Shown: positions 16,316 through 24,904, numbered from the stretch's first letter. The stretch: 64,000 nt of DNA from VAZQ01 sp035293945 (GCA_035293945.1 DATGLV010000011.1:526537-590536); one strand, 5' to 3'. Program-made: numbers and translations. The notes: a model not told the origin generated them from the letters alone.

Positions 16316-17959
16316 TTATTTGTAGCTGATATCGGCAATTATAGTGGAGGCAGGTACCGAGCTCGCATCGTTGTCGGCGATCGCCGCGGTGATGCAGAAG
16401 CCCAACCCATTCAGGAACTGCTTGCCAATTGGAAATATCTGATTGTTCGCGCTGTTCGCGGGCGGGATCAGCACGGTCTTAAACACCAATGCCGAGTCGG
16501 TCGACGGCACTGGCGTCGACGCCTTGTCGTAGAACCGCAGGAAATAAGCGGTCGAGGCGTTGATATTCCCGGTCTGCGTATCCTCGAGCTTGCCCGCTGT
16601 CTGCTTCAAGTTCGTACAGTTGTTCGTATTGGCGGCGATCAGATGATAATTCGTTGATGGGGTCTCGCTGGTGAGCACGCGAACCGGACCAGGTGTGCGA
16701 GTAAAGGTCGCCTGCACGGTCGCAGTGCCTGTCCATGCCGCTGTCGCGCGCATGCGCACATTCGTCGCTCCCGCAGCAAGACAATTCAGGACGGCGTTGG
16801 CCGTGACCGTGTTGGCAACGAACGTCGTGCCGTCCACGTGGCAAGGCATGACAACCCAGGTCGTGCCACCATCGACCGATTGATCCGCCTCAAGCGTGCC
16901 GGTCCAAGTGCCCGTGATCTGCACCTTGACCGTCGAAAGACCGTTCACAGCCTGCGAGTAGGTGGAGTTAGCTGTGGGGGCTCCGGTAATGATCGATGCG
17001 CCATATTGGCCGGCGGTAGATGTGGAGGCCACATCTTGCGCCGTGATCGTCCCGCTCGCGGGTCGAATGTCTTGCGCCTCCACGATGGGCAACGAGGATC
17101 CAGCGGCGGCCTGGCCCAACGAGATGTTAGCGCCGCCGACGCGATTCAGGCCCGTGTTCGTGTATCGACCGCCATTGAGATCGCAAGTGGCCGGATTCGT
17201 CTGCCCAGTGGTATAGCTGTTCGTGTTGTAGTTCGTTGCATTGAGGCACGGCTCCGCAGCCGTGAGGCTTGCATTCATTGTGGCGAGCAGATTAGCGAGG
17301 TTTGAACCCGAGACTGCATCGACCTCGAAAGCTCGCGCCGCGGTGAGCGCGACAGTTCCTTGCTGCCCGCTGGTGAGCAACGTCGCCGCCGGATTGTACT
17401 CGCCGCCCGATGGCGTGAACTGAGAGCTGGCATAGGTCCATGGCGCCGCATCTGTCACCGATAGACCGCCGCCACCTCCGCCTCCGCCACCTCCGCTCGA
17501 TACACCACCTCCGCCGCCAGCAAACAACCCCGTGCCGCCGGCGAGCGCGATCAGATTGGAAGTGGAATCCGAGCCGCCCTGGTCGATACAGGCGACATGA
17601 TCGTAATTGCCAACCTCGAAGGCCGCCTGCCCGCCATTCGGCGGGACCGGAATGTTGTTCCGCTGCGCAACAGCCGTTCCGGTCGCCGGCGTGCAGCTGA
17701 CGAGCGTTGTGCCGTAGTTGGTTAGCACCACGGCAGAACCGCTGCCTGAGATCGGCAGCGCCGTCGAGGCCGACGACGAGCCGGTCGCGGTGAGCGTACC
17801 AAAGTTCAGATAGAGGAAGGTATGAACCGGGAGGAGGGAATCCGGTTGTCCCGCGCTGCTCACCTGCGCCAGCGCAGGCGCCGCGAAAGCGAGCCAGGAG
17901 AACGCAGCTGCATGCGCAGCGGTGCGCGGAAATCGTGGAATGCGCATAGTGGACCTCAT
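16316..17959 (-). CDS. Secreted Gly/Ser/Thr-rich protein, paralogous domain shared with 5651-6646
   Basis: 547 residues from the ATG at 17959, which overlaps the upstream stop (ATGA); an in-frame ATG at 17947 also precedes the signal peptide (FSWLAFAAPALAQ). Residues about 147-165 form a glycine run. Residues about 288-435 are homologous to residues about 86-232 of the 331-aa protein at 5651-6646. The C-terminal part (about 435-547) is a separate beta domain with YFLRFYDKAS and FPIGKQFLNGLGFCITAA, resembling phage structural beta-sandwich tips. Function is unknown. The shared domain shows that this phage carries at least two members of one exported-protein family among its tail genes. Confidence 0.55.
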   Translation of the reverse strand: MRSTMRIPRFPRTAAHAAAFSWLAFAAPALAQVSSAGQPDSLLPVHTFLYLNFGTLTATGSSSASTALPISGSGSAVVLTNYGTTLVSCTPATGTAVAQRNNIPVPPNGGQAAFEVGNYDHVACIDQGGSDSTSNLIALAGGTGLFAGGGGGVSSGGGGGGGGGGLSVTDAAPWTYASSQFTPSGGEYNPAATLLTSGQQGTVALTAARAFEVDAVSGSNLANLLATMNASLTAAEPCLNATNYNTNSYTTGQTNPATCDLNGGRYTNTGLNRVGGANISLGQAAAGSSLPIVEAQDIRPASGTITAQDVASTSTAGQYGASIITGAPTANSTYSQAVNGLSTVKVQITGTWTGTLEADQSVDGGTTWVVMPCHVDGTTFVANTVTANAVLNCLAAGATNVRMRATAAWTGTATVQATFTRTPGPVRVLTSETPSTNYHLIAANTNNCTNLKQTAGKLEDTQTGNINASTAYFLRFYDKASTPVPSTDSALVFKTVLIPPANSANNQIFPIGKQFLNGLGFCITAAIADNDASSVPASTIIADISYK

Positions 17960-18276
17960 TGGGGATCCTGAGCGGTTGCGGGCGTACCGCCCGAAGCGGG
18001 CGCTTGGGGCGCAGGTGAGGGCGGCGGAGGCGCTGCGGGAGCCGCAGGCTTGGCCTCTTTCACCTTGGCGGAGAACTCGGCCAGGAAGGCGGAGACGTCG
18101 GCGCATGCAGCGAATTCCCGCCGCAGAAGCATTGCGCCCATGCAGCGATCCATCACCGGGCCGATATTCGACCATGCCATGAACTCGCCGTCACTGATGG
18201 CGACCTGGCGATCGGCAGCTTGAGCGGGGAGCGCTAAAACCAGCGCAGCCGCGGCAATGACAGCGCGCGAGACCAT
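17956..18276 (-). CDS. Small secreted protein with Pro/Ala-rich tail
   Basis: 106 residues: signal peptide MVSRAVIAAAALVLALPAQA, then a roughly 50-residue core with two Cys (DRCMGAMLLRREFAACADV), then a Pro/Ala-rich tail. It is the first gene of the four-gene block of exported proteins that follows the gp43 gene, and its stop overlaps the next start. The composition suggests a periplasmic protein. A lysis-associated (spanin-like) role was considered, but there is no lipobox or membrane anchor. Confidence 0.55.
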   Translation of the reverse strand: MVSRAVIAAAALVLALPAQAADRQVAISDGEFMAWSNIGPVMDRCMGAMLLRREFAACADVSAFLAEFSAKVKEAKPAAPAAPPPPSPAPQAPASGGTPATAQDPQ

Positions 18277-18300
18277 GCAGAGACCTTTTTTGAGGATGAG

Positions 18301-19464
18301 CTACGCAGACAGTGCGATGCCGCTCGCCGGCATGAAGGCCGGGTGGATGACCTTGTTTTCCGCGGCGAGCTCGTCAGCGCGAGTTGAATCCGCGTAGAGC
18401 TTCCAGGCCATCACGATCGAGGGCAGCGAGCGCGGGAAGTTGTAGGTCACAAGGCTCGGCAGCTGCAGCGCCCGCTGAACGAGATCGCGGGTGACGGAGC
18501 CATGCAAAGCAACGAGCGCCTGGTAGGTCCCGACGTCGCCGGAGTCCCCGACCGTCTCTTCCGCGCTCGAAAAATTCGCATTATTGGTCGCGATCGCGGC
18601 GCTGACGTCGTTCGATGACGTGAACGTCGTCGCCGACAGGATGCGCGCGATCTCGACCAGCGCCATGTTGATGCCGGCATTAGCGACCGCAATGCCGAGC
18701 GCGCCGCTCGGAGCCTCCGCCTGCATCGCTGAAAGCACATTGGTCATGCCCGCCAATGTCGCCCCGGCCGTCGTCGCCTGCTCGAATACCGCAAGCAGCG
18801 GCGTCCCAAGCGCGCCGGCACGGATATCGGCTTCCCCGTTCGACAAGAGGTCGCCGATCGCCAGGAAGAGGCTGCTGCCCGGAATGCCGATCTGCCCCGA
18901 CACTACGCCGCGCAAAGTCGTCAGCATCTGGCCGAGCACGCCGACGGCTTCCGTGATGTTGGCAACCGTCGCGCCCGCCTGGAGCGCCGCGGAGATCGCG
19001 GTATCGAGCGCGGCGCCGACGGCCGTCCCGGTCGTCCCCGCAAGCATCCCGACCAGCGACTGCGTATCATCGACGACGTTCGCGCCAGGCTGCTGACCAG
19101 CCTCGACGAAGTCCATCTCGATGATGCAGATGCCGCCGCGCTCGCGCGTCTCGCTGGTCTTGAAAGTTCCGTAGACTGTGAACGTGCCGAGCGTCGGATG
19201 TATCAGGATCCCGGGGCCCTCGGCCTCGAGCTCCGCGATCAGCGCATCGCGCTCGAAGGTGTAGAGATCGCCCAGCACATAGCCGGTCACGGAAAAGCGC
19301 CGGGCCCGCCGCCCCATATCCTCGCTATACGGGATATCGAACTTCGGGAACTCGAAGGTCGCCGTACGCCGTCCGCCCGCGCGGGCGCCGGCGTCGACCT
19401 TGAACGGCACGCCGTTGAAGCTCGCCGGAACGAGATTGAGCCGCCAGAGCGGAGGGAACGTCAT
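18301..19464 (-). CDS. Mu gp43-like tail/DNA circularisation protein
   Basis: 387 residues. The N-terminus (MTFPPLWRLNLVPASFNGVPF, then RRTATFEFP, then GRRARRFSVTGYVLGDLY) is the DNA_circ_N / Mu gp43 (N) family signature; this protein belongs to the tail hub region. The middle is Ala-rich and helical. The ATG at 19464 overlaps the tape-measure stop (ATGA), and order after the tape measure matches Mu. Length is close to the family average. Confidence 0.85.
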   Translation of the reverse strand: MTFPPLWRLNLVPASFNGVPFKVDAGARAGGRRTATFEFPKFDIPYSEDMGRRARRFSVTGYVLGDLYTFERDALIAELEAEGPGILIHPTLGTFTVYGTFKTSETRERGGICIIEMDFVEAGQQPGANVVDDTQSLVGMLAGTTGTAVGAALDTAISAALQAGATVANITEAVGVLGQMLTTLRGVVSGQIGIPGSSLFLAIGDLLSNGEADIRAGALGTPLLAVFEQATTAGATLAGMTNVLSAMQAEAPSGALGIAVANAGINMALVEIARILSATTFTSSNDVSAAIATNNANFSSAEETVGDSGDVGTYQALVALHGSVTRDLVQRALQLPSLVTYNFPRSLPSIVMAWKLYADSTRADELAAENKVIHPAFMPASGIALSA

Positions 19465-21182
19465 TCGAAATTGTCCGCGCTTTGCATCGCGACGCCGCGA
19501 TTGACCTTCACGGTATCGAACAGCCCGCTGGCGTCGGCTTTGACTTTCGTCCCGGGCGGCGCCTTGACATCGACCGTGATGGAAGCATTGCCGGTGACAG
19601 TCGCGGGATTGCTACCGATGCCGGCTTGACCAGCCGCGGCAAGCAGGGAGCCGGCGCTTTCGGCGTTCGGCAGCAACGCTCGCCCATAGGCCAGGCGCGT
19701 CGCTTCCGATTTATCGCCGTATCGGATGAACCGGTGCAGCGCCGCATTCATGTTCTCCATACCGCTCGCGGACCGGAATTCCGAGCCAGCCGAAGAATTG
19801 ATCTCGCTCATCAGGAAATCGAGCTGCGTCGCAAGATCGGTCTCACTCTTGCCGCGCGCCGCCGCGAACTCCTGCAGCCGCCGGCGCCGATCAAGCCGCC
19901 ATTGAATGAGCCCGATGCCGCCCTCGAGCAGGTTCGGCTGCTCGGGATTGAAGTTCGATTCCCATTGGATATTGCCGGCGAGGATCGCGGCATGCTCGGC
20001 ATCAAGGCCGCGCGCGCGAAGCCCCGCGATGACCTGTTTGGCGCGGTCGGCAGCCGAACCTGTCGGCGCCAATGGATTAGGGGGAGGCTCCCCGCCACCG
20101 GCCTGCAGACGTATCTCGCTGTCCGGAACGGTCCCGCCGGTGAGCTCGGTCCAGAGCTGCCCCGGCGTCATTTTGAGATAGCGCCAGACCTTCGCTATCC
20201 CCTGCATTGCGGCCTCGACATCGCGGAAGCCATGCTCGATCGACGGCAGGTCATCCTTGATGTCCCGGAGAAACCCGCCGATGCCACGGACTGCCGCGAC
20301 GATATCGTGGCCGATCTTGACCTTGTTCTCGGAAAAGAACTCCTGCGCCTGCTGCACCAGGGCCGTCATATCGGGAAGCAGCTCGTTTCCGACTGCGTTG
20401 CGCAAGCCTTCGACCGCATCCGTAAACCGCGCCCAGCCTGCCGCAAACTTCTCGCCGGCGCCCGTATCCTGCGCACCGCGCAGCTTGAGCGTCAGGTCGA
20501 TCGCCTCCTGCAGTCCTGCATTGCCCTTGCGCAGAAGATCAACAAACGCATCAGTGCCGAAGACCTCATTCGAGAACGCCCGCGCAGTCGGCTCGCCATG
20601 AACGCGGCGCACATCCTCGATCAGCTTGAGGAACGTGCGCAGCGCCTGCTCGTTGCCGGCGACGGTTTCCGGGGTGGCGGCGAGCTCCTGCGCGAAATCA
20701 CTCCGCTGCGCCAACAGATGCGCATAGAGATCGCCTCGACGCCGGCGGATGAGGAACATCGCCTGAGCAAAGCTCTGCTCGCCCTGGCGCACCGCCTCCG
20801 GATCGACGTTGAACTGCCCGGCCGCTCCCTCGAGGCCACGGATGGTATCCGTCGTCAGCTGTACCTTGCGCCCGAAGGCCGCGACACTCGCGCCCTGGTC
20901 GGCGAACTTGCGCAAGTTTTCGACCAAGGCGGCGACCGCACCGACCGCCGTCAGGCTCGAGATGCCGATGACGCCGAGCGCCGGAGCAACACCTTCGCGC
21001 GCGACCTCCGCGACGCGATCGAGCTGCTCGTGGACCTTGCGAAAGCCTTCGTGCAGCTCCTTTGTTTCTTCGCGGCCGCGCTTGCTCAGAGCCTTGAGCG
21101 CGTTCTCGACCTTGCGCAGCGGCCCGCTTGCATCATCGCGAGCCTTCGCGACCATGCGGAGAGTTTCTTCCTGCGACATCAC
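19461..21182 (-). CDS. Tape-measure protein with C-terminal tail lysozyme domain
   Basis: 573 residues. It follows the tail chaperone frameshift pair, as tape measures do. The N-terminal half is helical with a short hydrophobic stretch (about 65-85). A phage tail lysozyme-like domain lies near residues 410-500: AILAGNIQWESNFNPEQ followed by GIGLIQWRLDRRRRL, which matches families that puncture peptidoglycan during DNA entry. Length implies a short contractile tail if the usual length relation holds. Start MMSQEE at 21182 overlaps the stop of the -1-frame chaperone product. Confidence 0.85.
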   Translation of the reverse strand: MMSQEETLRMVAKARDDASGPLRKVENALKALSKRGREETKELHEGFRKVHEQLDRVAEVAREGVAPALGVIGISSLTAVGAVAALVENLRKFADQGASVAAFGRKVQLTTDTIRGLEGAAGQFNVDPEAVRQGEQSFAQAMFLIRRRRGDLYAHLLAQRSDFAQELAATPETVAGNEQALRTFLKLIEDVRRVHGEPTARAFSNEVFGTDAFVDLLRKGNAGLQEAIDLTLKLRGAQDTGAGEKFAAGWARFTDAVEGLRNAVGNELLPDMTALVQQAQEFFSENKVKIGHDIVAAVRGIGGFLRDIKDDLPSIEHGFRDVEAAMQGIAKVWRYLKMTPGQLWTELTGGTVPDSEIRLQAGGGEPPPNPLAPTGSAADRAKQVIAGLRARGLDAEHAAILAGNIQWESNFNPEQPNLLEGGIGLIQWRLDRRRRLQEFAAARGKSETDLATQLDFLMSEINSSAGSEFRSASGMENMNAALHRFIRYGDKSEATRLAYGRALLPNAESAGSLLAAAGQAGIGSNPATVTGNASITVDVKAPPGTKVKADASGLFDTVKVNRGVAMQSADNFE

Positions 21183-21373
21183 TCTCTCGCGTCTTTGATC
21201 CGCTTGATCAGCAGCGCTGTCTGCCGCACGGTCCGCTCGACCCGGGACAGCGGCTTGTCGAGGAAGGCGTCAGGATCGCAGCCGTAGAACTTCGCAAGCT
21301 CGTAGCAGCGAAGCGTCAGGTCTTCCCGCCCGGCACAAAAAAGGGGGCGATGGCCCAGGCGCAATTCGTCCAA
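21179..21373 (-). CDS. Tail assembly chaperone, -1 frame extension (GT-type product)
   Basis: This reading frame is offset -1 from the gp41-like gene and overlaps its last 58 bases. A -1 slip at the C5T6 run would fuse about 105 residues of gp41 to about 52 residues ending in LLIKRIKDARE, giving about 157 residues. No ribosome site precedes the only ATG (21373), and the frame's stop overlaps the tape-measure start as ATGA, so translation by frameshift is more likely than an independent start. Tail chaperone frameshifts are a known conserved feature of long-tailed phages. Confidence 0.65.
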   Translation of the reverse strand: MDELRLGHRPLFCAGREDLTLRCYELAKFYGCDPDAFLDKPLSRVERTVRQTALLIKRIKDARE

Positions 21374-21651
21374 TCGGACGCGCGCATCTCCTGGATGTAC
21401 GGGAGCGGGACGCCGGCGAGGCGCGCGAGCATGCGGTTCATCTTCGGGCCATCGAAGGTCGGCAGCGCGTCACCGATGGCATTGACATCGAGCACAACCG
21501 GAGACCCGCCGCATTCCTCGATATCGCGCGCCGTAGGCTCGCGAAAGGCGAGCGCCTTGGTTTCTTCGATGCCCTTCTTGCCGGCGACCTTGAGCGGCCG
21601 CGATAACGCGACGCGAACGGAGCCTTCCGGGACTTCAGAATGCTCGCTCAC
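21316..21651 (-). CDS. Tail assembly chaperone, Mu gp41-like (G-type product)
   Basis: 111 residues with the PF10109-like pattern: VRVALSRPLKVAGK at the start, then LAFREPTARDIEECGG, and MLARLAGVPLPYIQEMRASDW near the end. These small proteins coat the tape measure during tail assembly. It lies between the tail tube and tape-measure genes. The ATG at 21651 overlaps the tube stop (ATGA). Its last codons contain the slippery run described at 21336-21347. Confidence 0.85.
   Translation of the reverse strand: MSEHSEVPEGSVRVALSRPLKVAGKKGIEETKALAFREPTARDIEECGGSPVVLDVNAIGDALPTFDGPKMNRMLARLAGVPLPYIQEMRASDWTNCAWAIAPFFVPGGKT
21336..21347 (-). promoter_or_regulatory. Candidate -1 programmed frameshift site
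   Basis: On the coding (minus) strand the gp41-like gene reads GCC CCC TTT TTT GTG: five C followed by six T and a G. The downstream -1 frame is open without interruption to the tape-measure start. The heptamer is not a textbook X-XXY-YYZ, but Phe codons on a T6 run allow re-pairing in the A site. No downstream stem-loop was checked. Confidence 0.6.
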
Positions 21652-22019
21652 GACGTCGCCACCAGCTCATCGCAAAGCAGGCCCTGGAATTCGACCGTCA
21701 CCTTGCCCTCGACCGTGTCCGCCTCGAATGGCGGGACAGACCAGGCGCCGGAGAGCACATAGGTCGTGCCGTTCGCCAGCGCGGCCGTGATGACGCTATC
21801 GGTCATCGCTTCCAGGGTCAGCAGCGACAGCCCGGGCACCATCTGCAGGTCACCCTTGATCGATGGCACCACCGGCATTTCGGTATAGCCGTCGACCTGC
21901 GCCTGACCCGCGATGCCCTCACGCTTCACCCGGTTCGGGGTCACCGTGAAGTTGCCACGCGGCGCATACTGCACGCCGTCGATCGTAAAATAGAGGATGC
22001 CGCCAATTCTGTTAGCCAT
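21648..22019 (-). CDS. Tail tube protein, Mu gp40 (gpM)-like
   Basis: 123 residues. The N-terminus MANRIGGILYFTIDGVQY with FTVTPNRVKREGIAGQ is the classic Mu-type tail tube opening, and GDLQMVPGLSLLTLEAM plus VEGKVTVEFQG complete the fold. Length is typical. It follows the sheath gene and is coupled to the chaperone gene. Confidence 0.92.
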   Translation of the reverse strand: MANRIGGILYFTIDGVQYAPRGNFTVTPNRVKREGIAGQAQVDGYTEMPVVPSIKGDLQMVPGLSLLTLEAMTDSVITAALANGTTYVLSGAWSVPPFEADTVEGKVTVEFQGLLCDELVATS

Positions 22020-22055
22020 GGGCGCTTCCTTGGATGGGAAAGAACGAAGCTTGGA

Positions 22056-22093
22056 ACGATCCCGGCTCTCCGCTTCGCTGCGGCCGGGATGAC
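22056..22093. repeat. Dispersed palindromic repeat
   Basis: GATCCCGGC and GCCGGGATG arms around a CTTCGCTG core, in the gap between tube and sheath genes. It is of the same family as the elements at 4483-4555 and 24905-24990. Such elements are common in intergenic regions of Bradyrhizobium-type chromosomes (established pattern, from memory). Confidence 0.65.
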
Positions 22094-22102
22094 GCTAGCG
22101 CG

Positions 22103-23617
22103 TCAATTCAGGACCGTCGGGTACATCAGTCGGAACTGCGCCAGCAGCGTGAACTGGCGCAACTGACCCATCAGCTGCGGCGGCCACAGCACTTGCAGGC
22201 GGCTCGAATTCGACGGGTCGATCTGCACCACCAGGTTGGCGATGAATTCCGTCACATTCGACATCAGCCCGTTGTACTCGGCATTGCGCGCCTCGGCGAC
22301 GAGCTCGGCCTTGGCGATCGTCGGCGTGATGATCGCCTGCCCGGGCCCGAAGCGCGTGCCATCCGGCGCGAGCTTGTGGCGCGGATACTTGGACGAGATC
22401 GCCGCCGACATGGTGGTCAGCAGCGCGGCGAGGTTCGACAGGACCGTGAGGAGCGAGAAAGCGGTGTCGCTCTGCCCTTGCGCGTTCTTCTGGTACTGCG
22501 TGCTCTCCCGCACAATCGCCGGCACGCCGCTCGGATTGACCGCCTGGACGGCGAGGCCAGAGCCCGCGAGCGTATTGATTTGGGTTTGCGAGAAGCGGCC
22601 TGACAGCGGCGCCGGCAGGATCCCGGTGAGCGGCAGCGTCTGCAGCGGCCGCGCCGGATCGTCGAGCAGCGCCTGAGCGCCTTGCGCACAATAGGCCGCC
22701 GTCGCCTCCCACATGCTGGTCGGCGTCAACGGTTCCCATACCATGGTGGAGATGACCGGCGCGTTCTGGGCCAGGCCGAAGGTGAGCGCGTCCGCGTAGT
22801 CGTTGCGGTAGCCCTGGTAAATCCAGCCGTATTGCTGGCGCTGATAGCCCCAGCGGCCCGTGGTTCCGAAGCCGTATTCGGTCGCCCAGGCGGCCATGCT
22901 GGCGGTGTCCGTATAAGGCAGACCGACATGCAGGAATTGCTGCGCCTGGATGGCAGAGATCGCGCCCGTGAAGCTCGGCACGCCGGCGCCGCCCGCCATC
23001 GCCGTATAGGTGACCGCCATGCCGGCCGGCAAAGCCTGGCCGCCGGCAACACCGAGATAGCTGTCGGACAGCTGGATATCGTTGCCGGTCGCACCAAGCC
23101 AGCGACAGGTGAGATCGACCTGATAGTTGTGCACGCCGTCGACCGTCGCGGTGACGGGCAGCGTCGTCAGTGCGTTGATCGCGGCCACGACGTTGGTGGC
23201 GATGGTCGAGGCCGTATCGGTCGCACCGACCGCGACGGAAACGAGCTGGCCGGCGATATAGAGCGAGTATGTCCCGGCCGCGGTCGGGTTGGCGGTGATC
23301 TGCAGCGAACCGGTCGCCGCGACGCCGCCGCCCGGATCCGCAACCGGAAGCGCCCAGAGCTGCTGTCCCGGATTGATGTTGAAGAACGCGTTGCACATGC
23401 GCTCGAGCATAGAGCCGATGCCGAACTGCTGCTGCGCAATGGCAAGGGAGCCGATGGGGATCGGGACATTGTTGGCGGCGATCCCGGCCGCGAGCTTCTG
23501 CCCAACGAGCAAGGCCGGCTGGCTCTGCACCGAGCCGCCGGCGAGCGAGCCGTCGACCGTCGCCCAGAACAGTGGCAACAGCCAGTTTTCCGGGACCCCT
23601 GTATTGATGCCGCCCAT
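22103..23617 (-). CDS. Contractile tail sheath protein, Mu gp39 (gpL)-like
   Basis: 504 residues from the ATG at 23617 (MGGINTGVPENW); a TTG at 23623 is possible. The sheath contracts to drive the tube into the host. Family features include SQPALLVGQKLAAG, GIGSMLERMCNAFF, the FGTTGRWGYQRQQYGW segment and the C-terminal MSNVTEFIANLVVQIDPSN followed by LRQFTLLAQFRL. A beta insertion domain (about residues 100-210) contains the TYSLYIAGQLVSVAVGATDT stretch. It shows that this phage is a myovirus. Confidence 0.92.
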   Translation of the reverse strand: MGGINTGVPENWLLPLFWATVDGSLAGGSVQSQPALLVGQKLAAGIAANNVPIPIGSLAIAQQQFGIGSMLERMCNAFFNINPGQQLWALPVADPGGGVAATGSLQITANPTAAGTYSLYIAGQLVSVAVGATDTASTIATNVVAAINALTTLPVTATVDGVHNYQVDLTCRWLGATGNDIQLSDSYLGVAGGQALPAGMAVTYTAMAGGAGVPSFTGAISAIQAQQFLHVGLPYTDTASMAAWATEYGFGTTGRWGYQRQQYGWIYQGYRNDYADALTFGLAQNAPVISTMVWEPLTPTSMWEATAAYCAQGAQALLDDPARPLQTLPLTGILPAPLSGRFSQTQINTLAGSGLAVQAVNPSGVPAIVRESTQYQKNAQGQSDTAFSLLTVLSNLAALLTTMSAAISSKYPRHKLAPDGTRFGPGQAIITPTIAKAELVAEARNAEYNGLMSNVTEFIANLVVQIDPSNSSRLQVLWPPQLMGQLRQFTLLAQFRLMYPTVLN

Positions 23618-23647
23618 GAGCAAGCCTCGCGATGTTGGAAGGGAGGA

Positions 23648-23663
23648 TGCGCCAATTGGCGCA
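23648..23663. repeat. 16-bp perfect palindrome, copy 2 of 6
   Basis: TGCGCCAATTGGCGCA followed by GGCTG, in the 53-bp gap between the DUF2635 gene and the sheath gene. Confidence 0.9.
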
Positions 23664-23670
23664 GGCTGAT

Positions 23671-23937
23671 TTATGCCGCCGGCGTGCGCGACTGCGCGGA
23701 GTCGCCGATCGCCTTCTCAGGCGCCGCGGGCTGCGCAGCGGCAGGCGCGGTGGCCGCAGGCGGCGGCGAAGCCGGAGGCACGTAAGCCTTCGCCTCCTCC
23801 TCCGTAACCGCATTGTCGGTCAGGCAGCGGCATGTGAAGCCGTCATAGGTCCAGAACGATCCGCCGACCTTGAGCCGGCCGTCGATCGGATGGACGAGGT
23901 TGAGGGATGCGGCCTTGGTCGGATAGACCTTGATCAT
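23671..23937 (-). CDS. DUF2635 protein, Mu gp38-like
   Basis: 88 residues. A short conserved N-terminal domain (KVYPTKAASLNLVHPIDGRL, then GSFWTYDGFTCRCLTDNAV) matches DUF2635, which always precedes the sheath gene in Mu-like phages. The C-terminal half is a Pro/Ala-rich extension. Its ATG overlaps the upstream stop (ATGA). The biochemical role of the family is not established. Confidence 0.8.
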   Translation of the reverse strand: MIKVYPTKAASLNLVHPIDGRLKVGGSFWTYDGFTCRCLTDNAVTEEEAKAYVPPASPPPAATAPAAAQPAAPEKAIGDSAQSRTPAA

Positions 23938-24488
23938 GTCGGGATCTCCGTGACGATCGTGATCGGATCGGCGGTTGGCGTCAGCTGATAGGTCGTATCG
24001 ACCTCTTCGAGCGGATTGAGCGCGACCGGCGGCCAGTTGCTGCGGTACGTCACCGTGAGCTCGATGCGCGCCTCGCAGAGCACGAGATCGGCTTCGCGCG
24101 GAAAGTGGTAAGTGACCGCGAAGCTCTCCAGCGCCTCGAGCAGGTTGAGCCAGGTCGAATCCGTGAACAGTGTCTGCTTGATCTCCTCGACCTTGCGGGA
24201 AATCCCCGCGTCGAGGACGAGGTCGCTGGTCGCGCTGTCGACGACGGTGATCAAGAGATGCAGGCGATTGAGGAACTTCGGCGCGCCCGCATTGGCATCG
24301 CCATCAGGCTCCCCATTCTCGCCCGCGTGCGCCACGCAGATGACCGGGAGCTGATCATCCTTGGTCGGCAGCGTCCGCGTCTTGAGAACGCTCTTTATCC
24401 CTGGAATGTCCGCAAGCCGCGCGTGCGTCGCGTCGCGGATCGCCAGCGGGCCGCCATCCGGAAAGTAGAGGCCGGGTGCAAGCGACAC
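23934..24488 (-). CDS. Putative tail terminator / tail completion protein
   Basis: 184 residues, GTG start at 24488. It lies between the head-tail joining gene and DUF2635, where Mu-type phages place gp37 and lambda-type phages place U-like terminators. The composition is mixed alpha/beta, with FLNRLHLLITVVDSATSD, SRKVEEIKQTLFTDS and CEARIELTVTYRSNW, the latter close to the C-terminal strand of tail terminators. The assignment is by position and general fold impression. Confidence 0.5.
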   Translation of the reverse strand: MSLAPGLYFPDGGPLAIRDATHARLADIPGIKSVLKTRTLPTKDDQLPVICVAHAGENGEPDGDANAGAPKFLNRLHLLITVVDSATSDLVLDAGISRKVEEIKQTLFTDSTWLNLLEALESFAVTYHFPREADLVLCEARIELTVTYRSNWPPVALNPLEEVDTTYQLTPTADPITIVTEIPT

Positions 24489-24491
24489 TGT

Positions 24492-24893
24492 TCAGCTCTG
24501 CGGCTGCGCCGGCACGGGATCGGAGGAGGCCTGCGGCAGCGATCCGCGCACCATGCGCAGCTCCATATCAGCGCCGCCCTGCCCGTCCGGTTTCACGTCC
24601 ATCACTTCCCAGGAGATGTTCGCAGGATCGCTCGCGACCGCGATGAAGTCGCCCTGCACCGGATAGGCTTGACCGACCGCGTCCCAATCTGCGAGGCGAA
24701 TGCCAAGCGTCGGCTGATTGGTGGAATGAAAGCCTGTCCCAGTCTCGATCACGACGGGCTTGGAAGCCCACACACCGCGCACGCCGCTATAGAATGGCGC
24801 GCCGGGATTGGATTTCGCGGGCGCTACCGTGACCGCGACCGCGAACGCATCCATGCAGGGGCCAAGCACCAGGTCGGTGAAGTCGACGGACAT
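24492..24893 (-). CDS. Putative head-tail joining protein, lambda FII-like
   Basis: 133 residues from the ATG at 24893 (MSVDFTDLVLGPCMDAFA). Small mostly beta protein with GVWASKPVVIETGTGFHST, GIRLADWDAV and WEVMDVKPDGQGGADMEL, a pattern seen in FII-type head-tail connectors. It is placed at the head-tail boundary, between DUF2190 and the terminator candidate. The start is set by the motif, since the longer in-frame extension falls into the palindromic repeat. Confidence 0.6.
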   Translation of the reverse strand: MSVDFTDLVLGPCMDAFAVAVTVAPAKSNPGAPFYSGVRGVWASKPVVIETGTGFHSTNQPTLGIRLADWDAVGQAYPVQGDFIAVASDPANISWEVMDVKPDGQGGADMELRMVRGSLPQASSDPVPAQPQS

Positions 24894-24904
24894 TCGCTGA
24901 ACCT

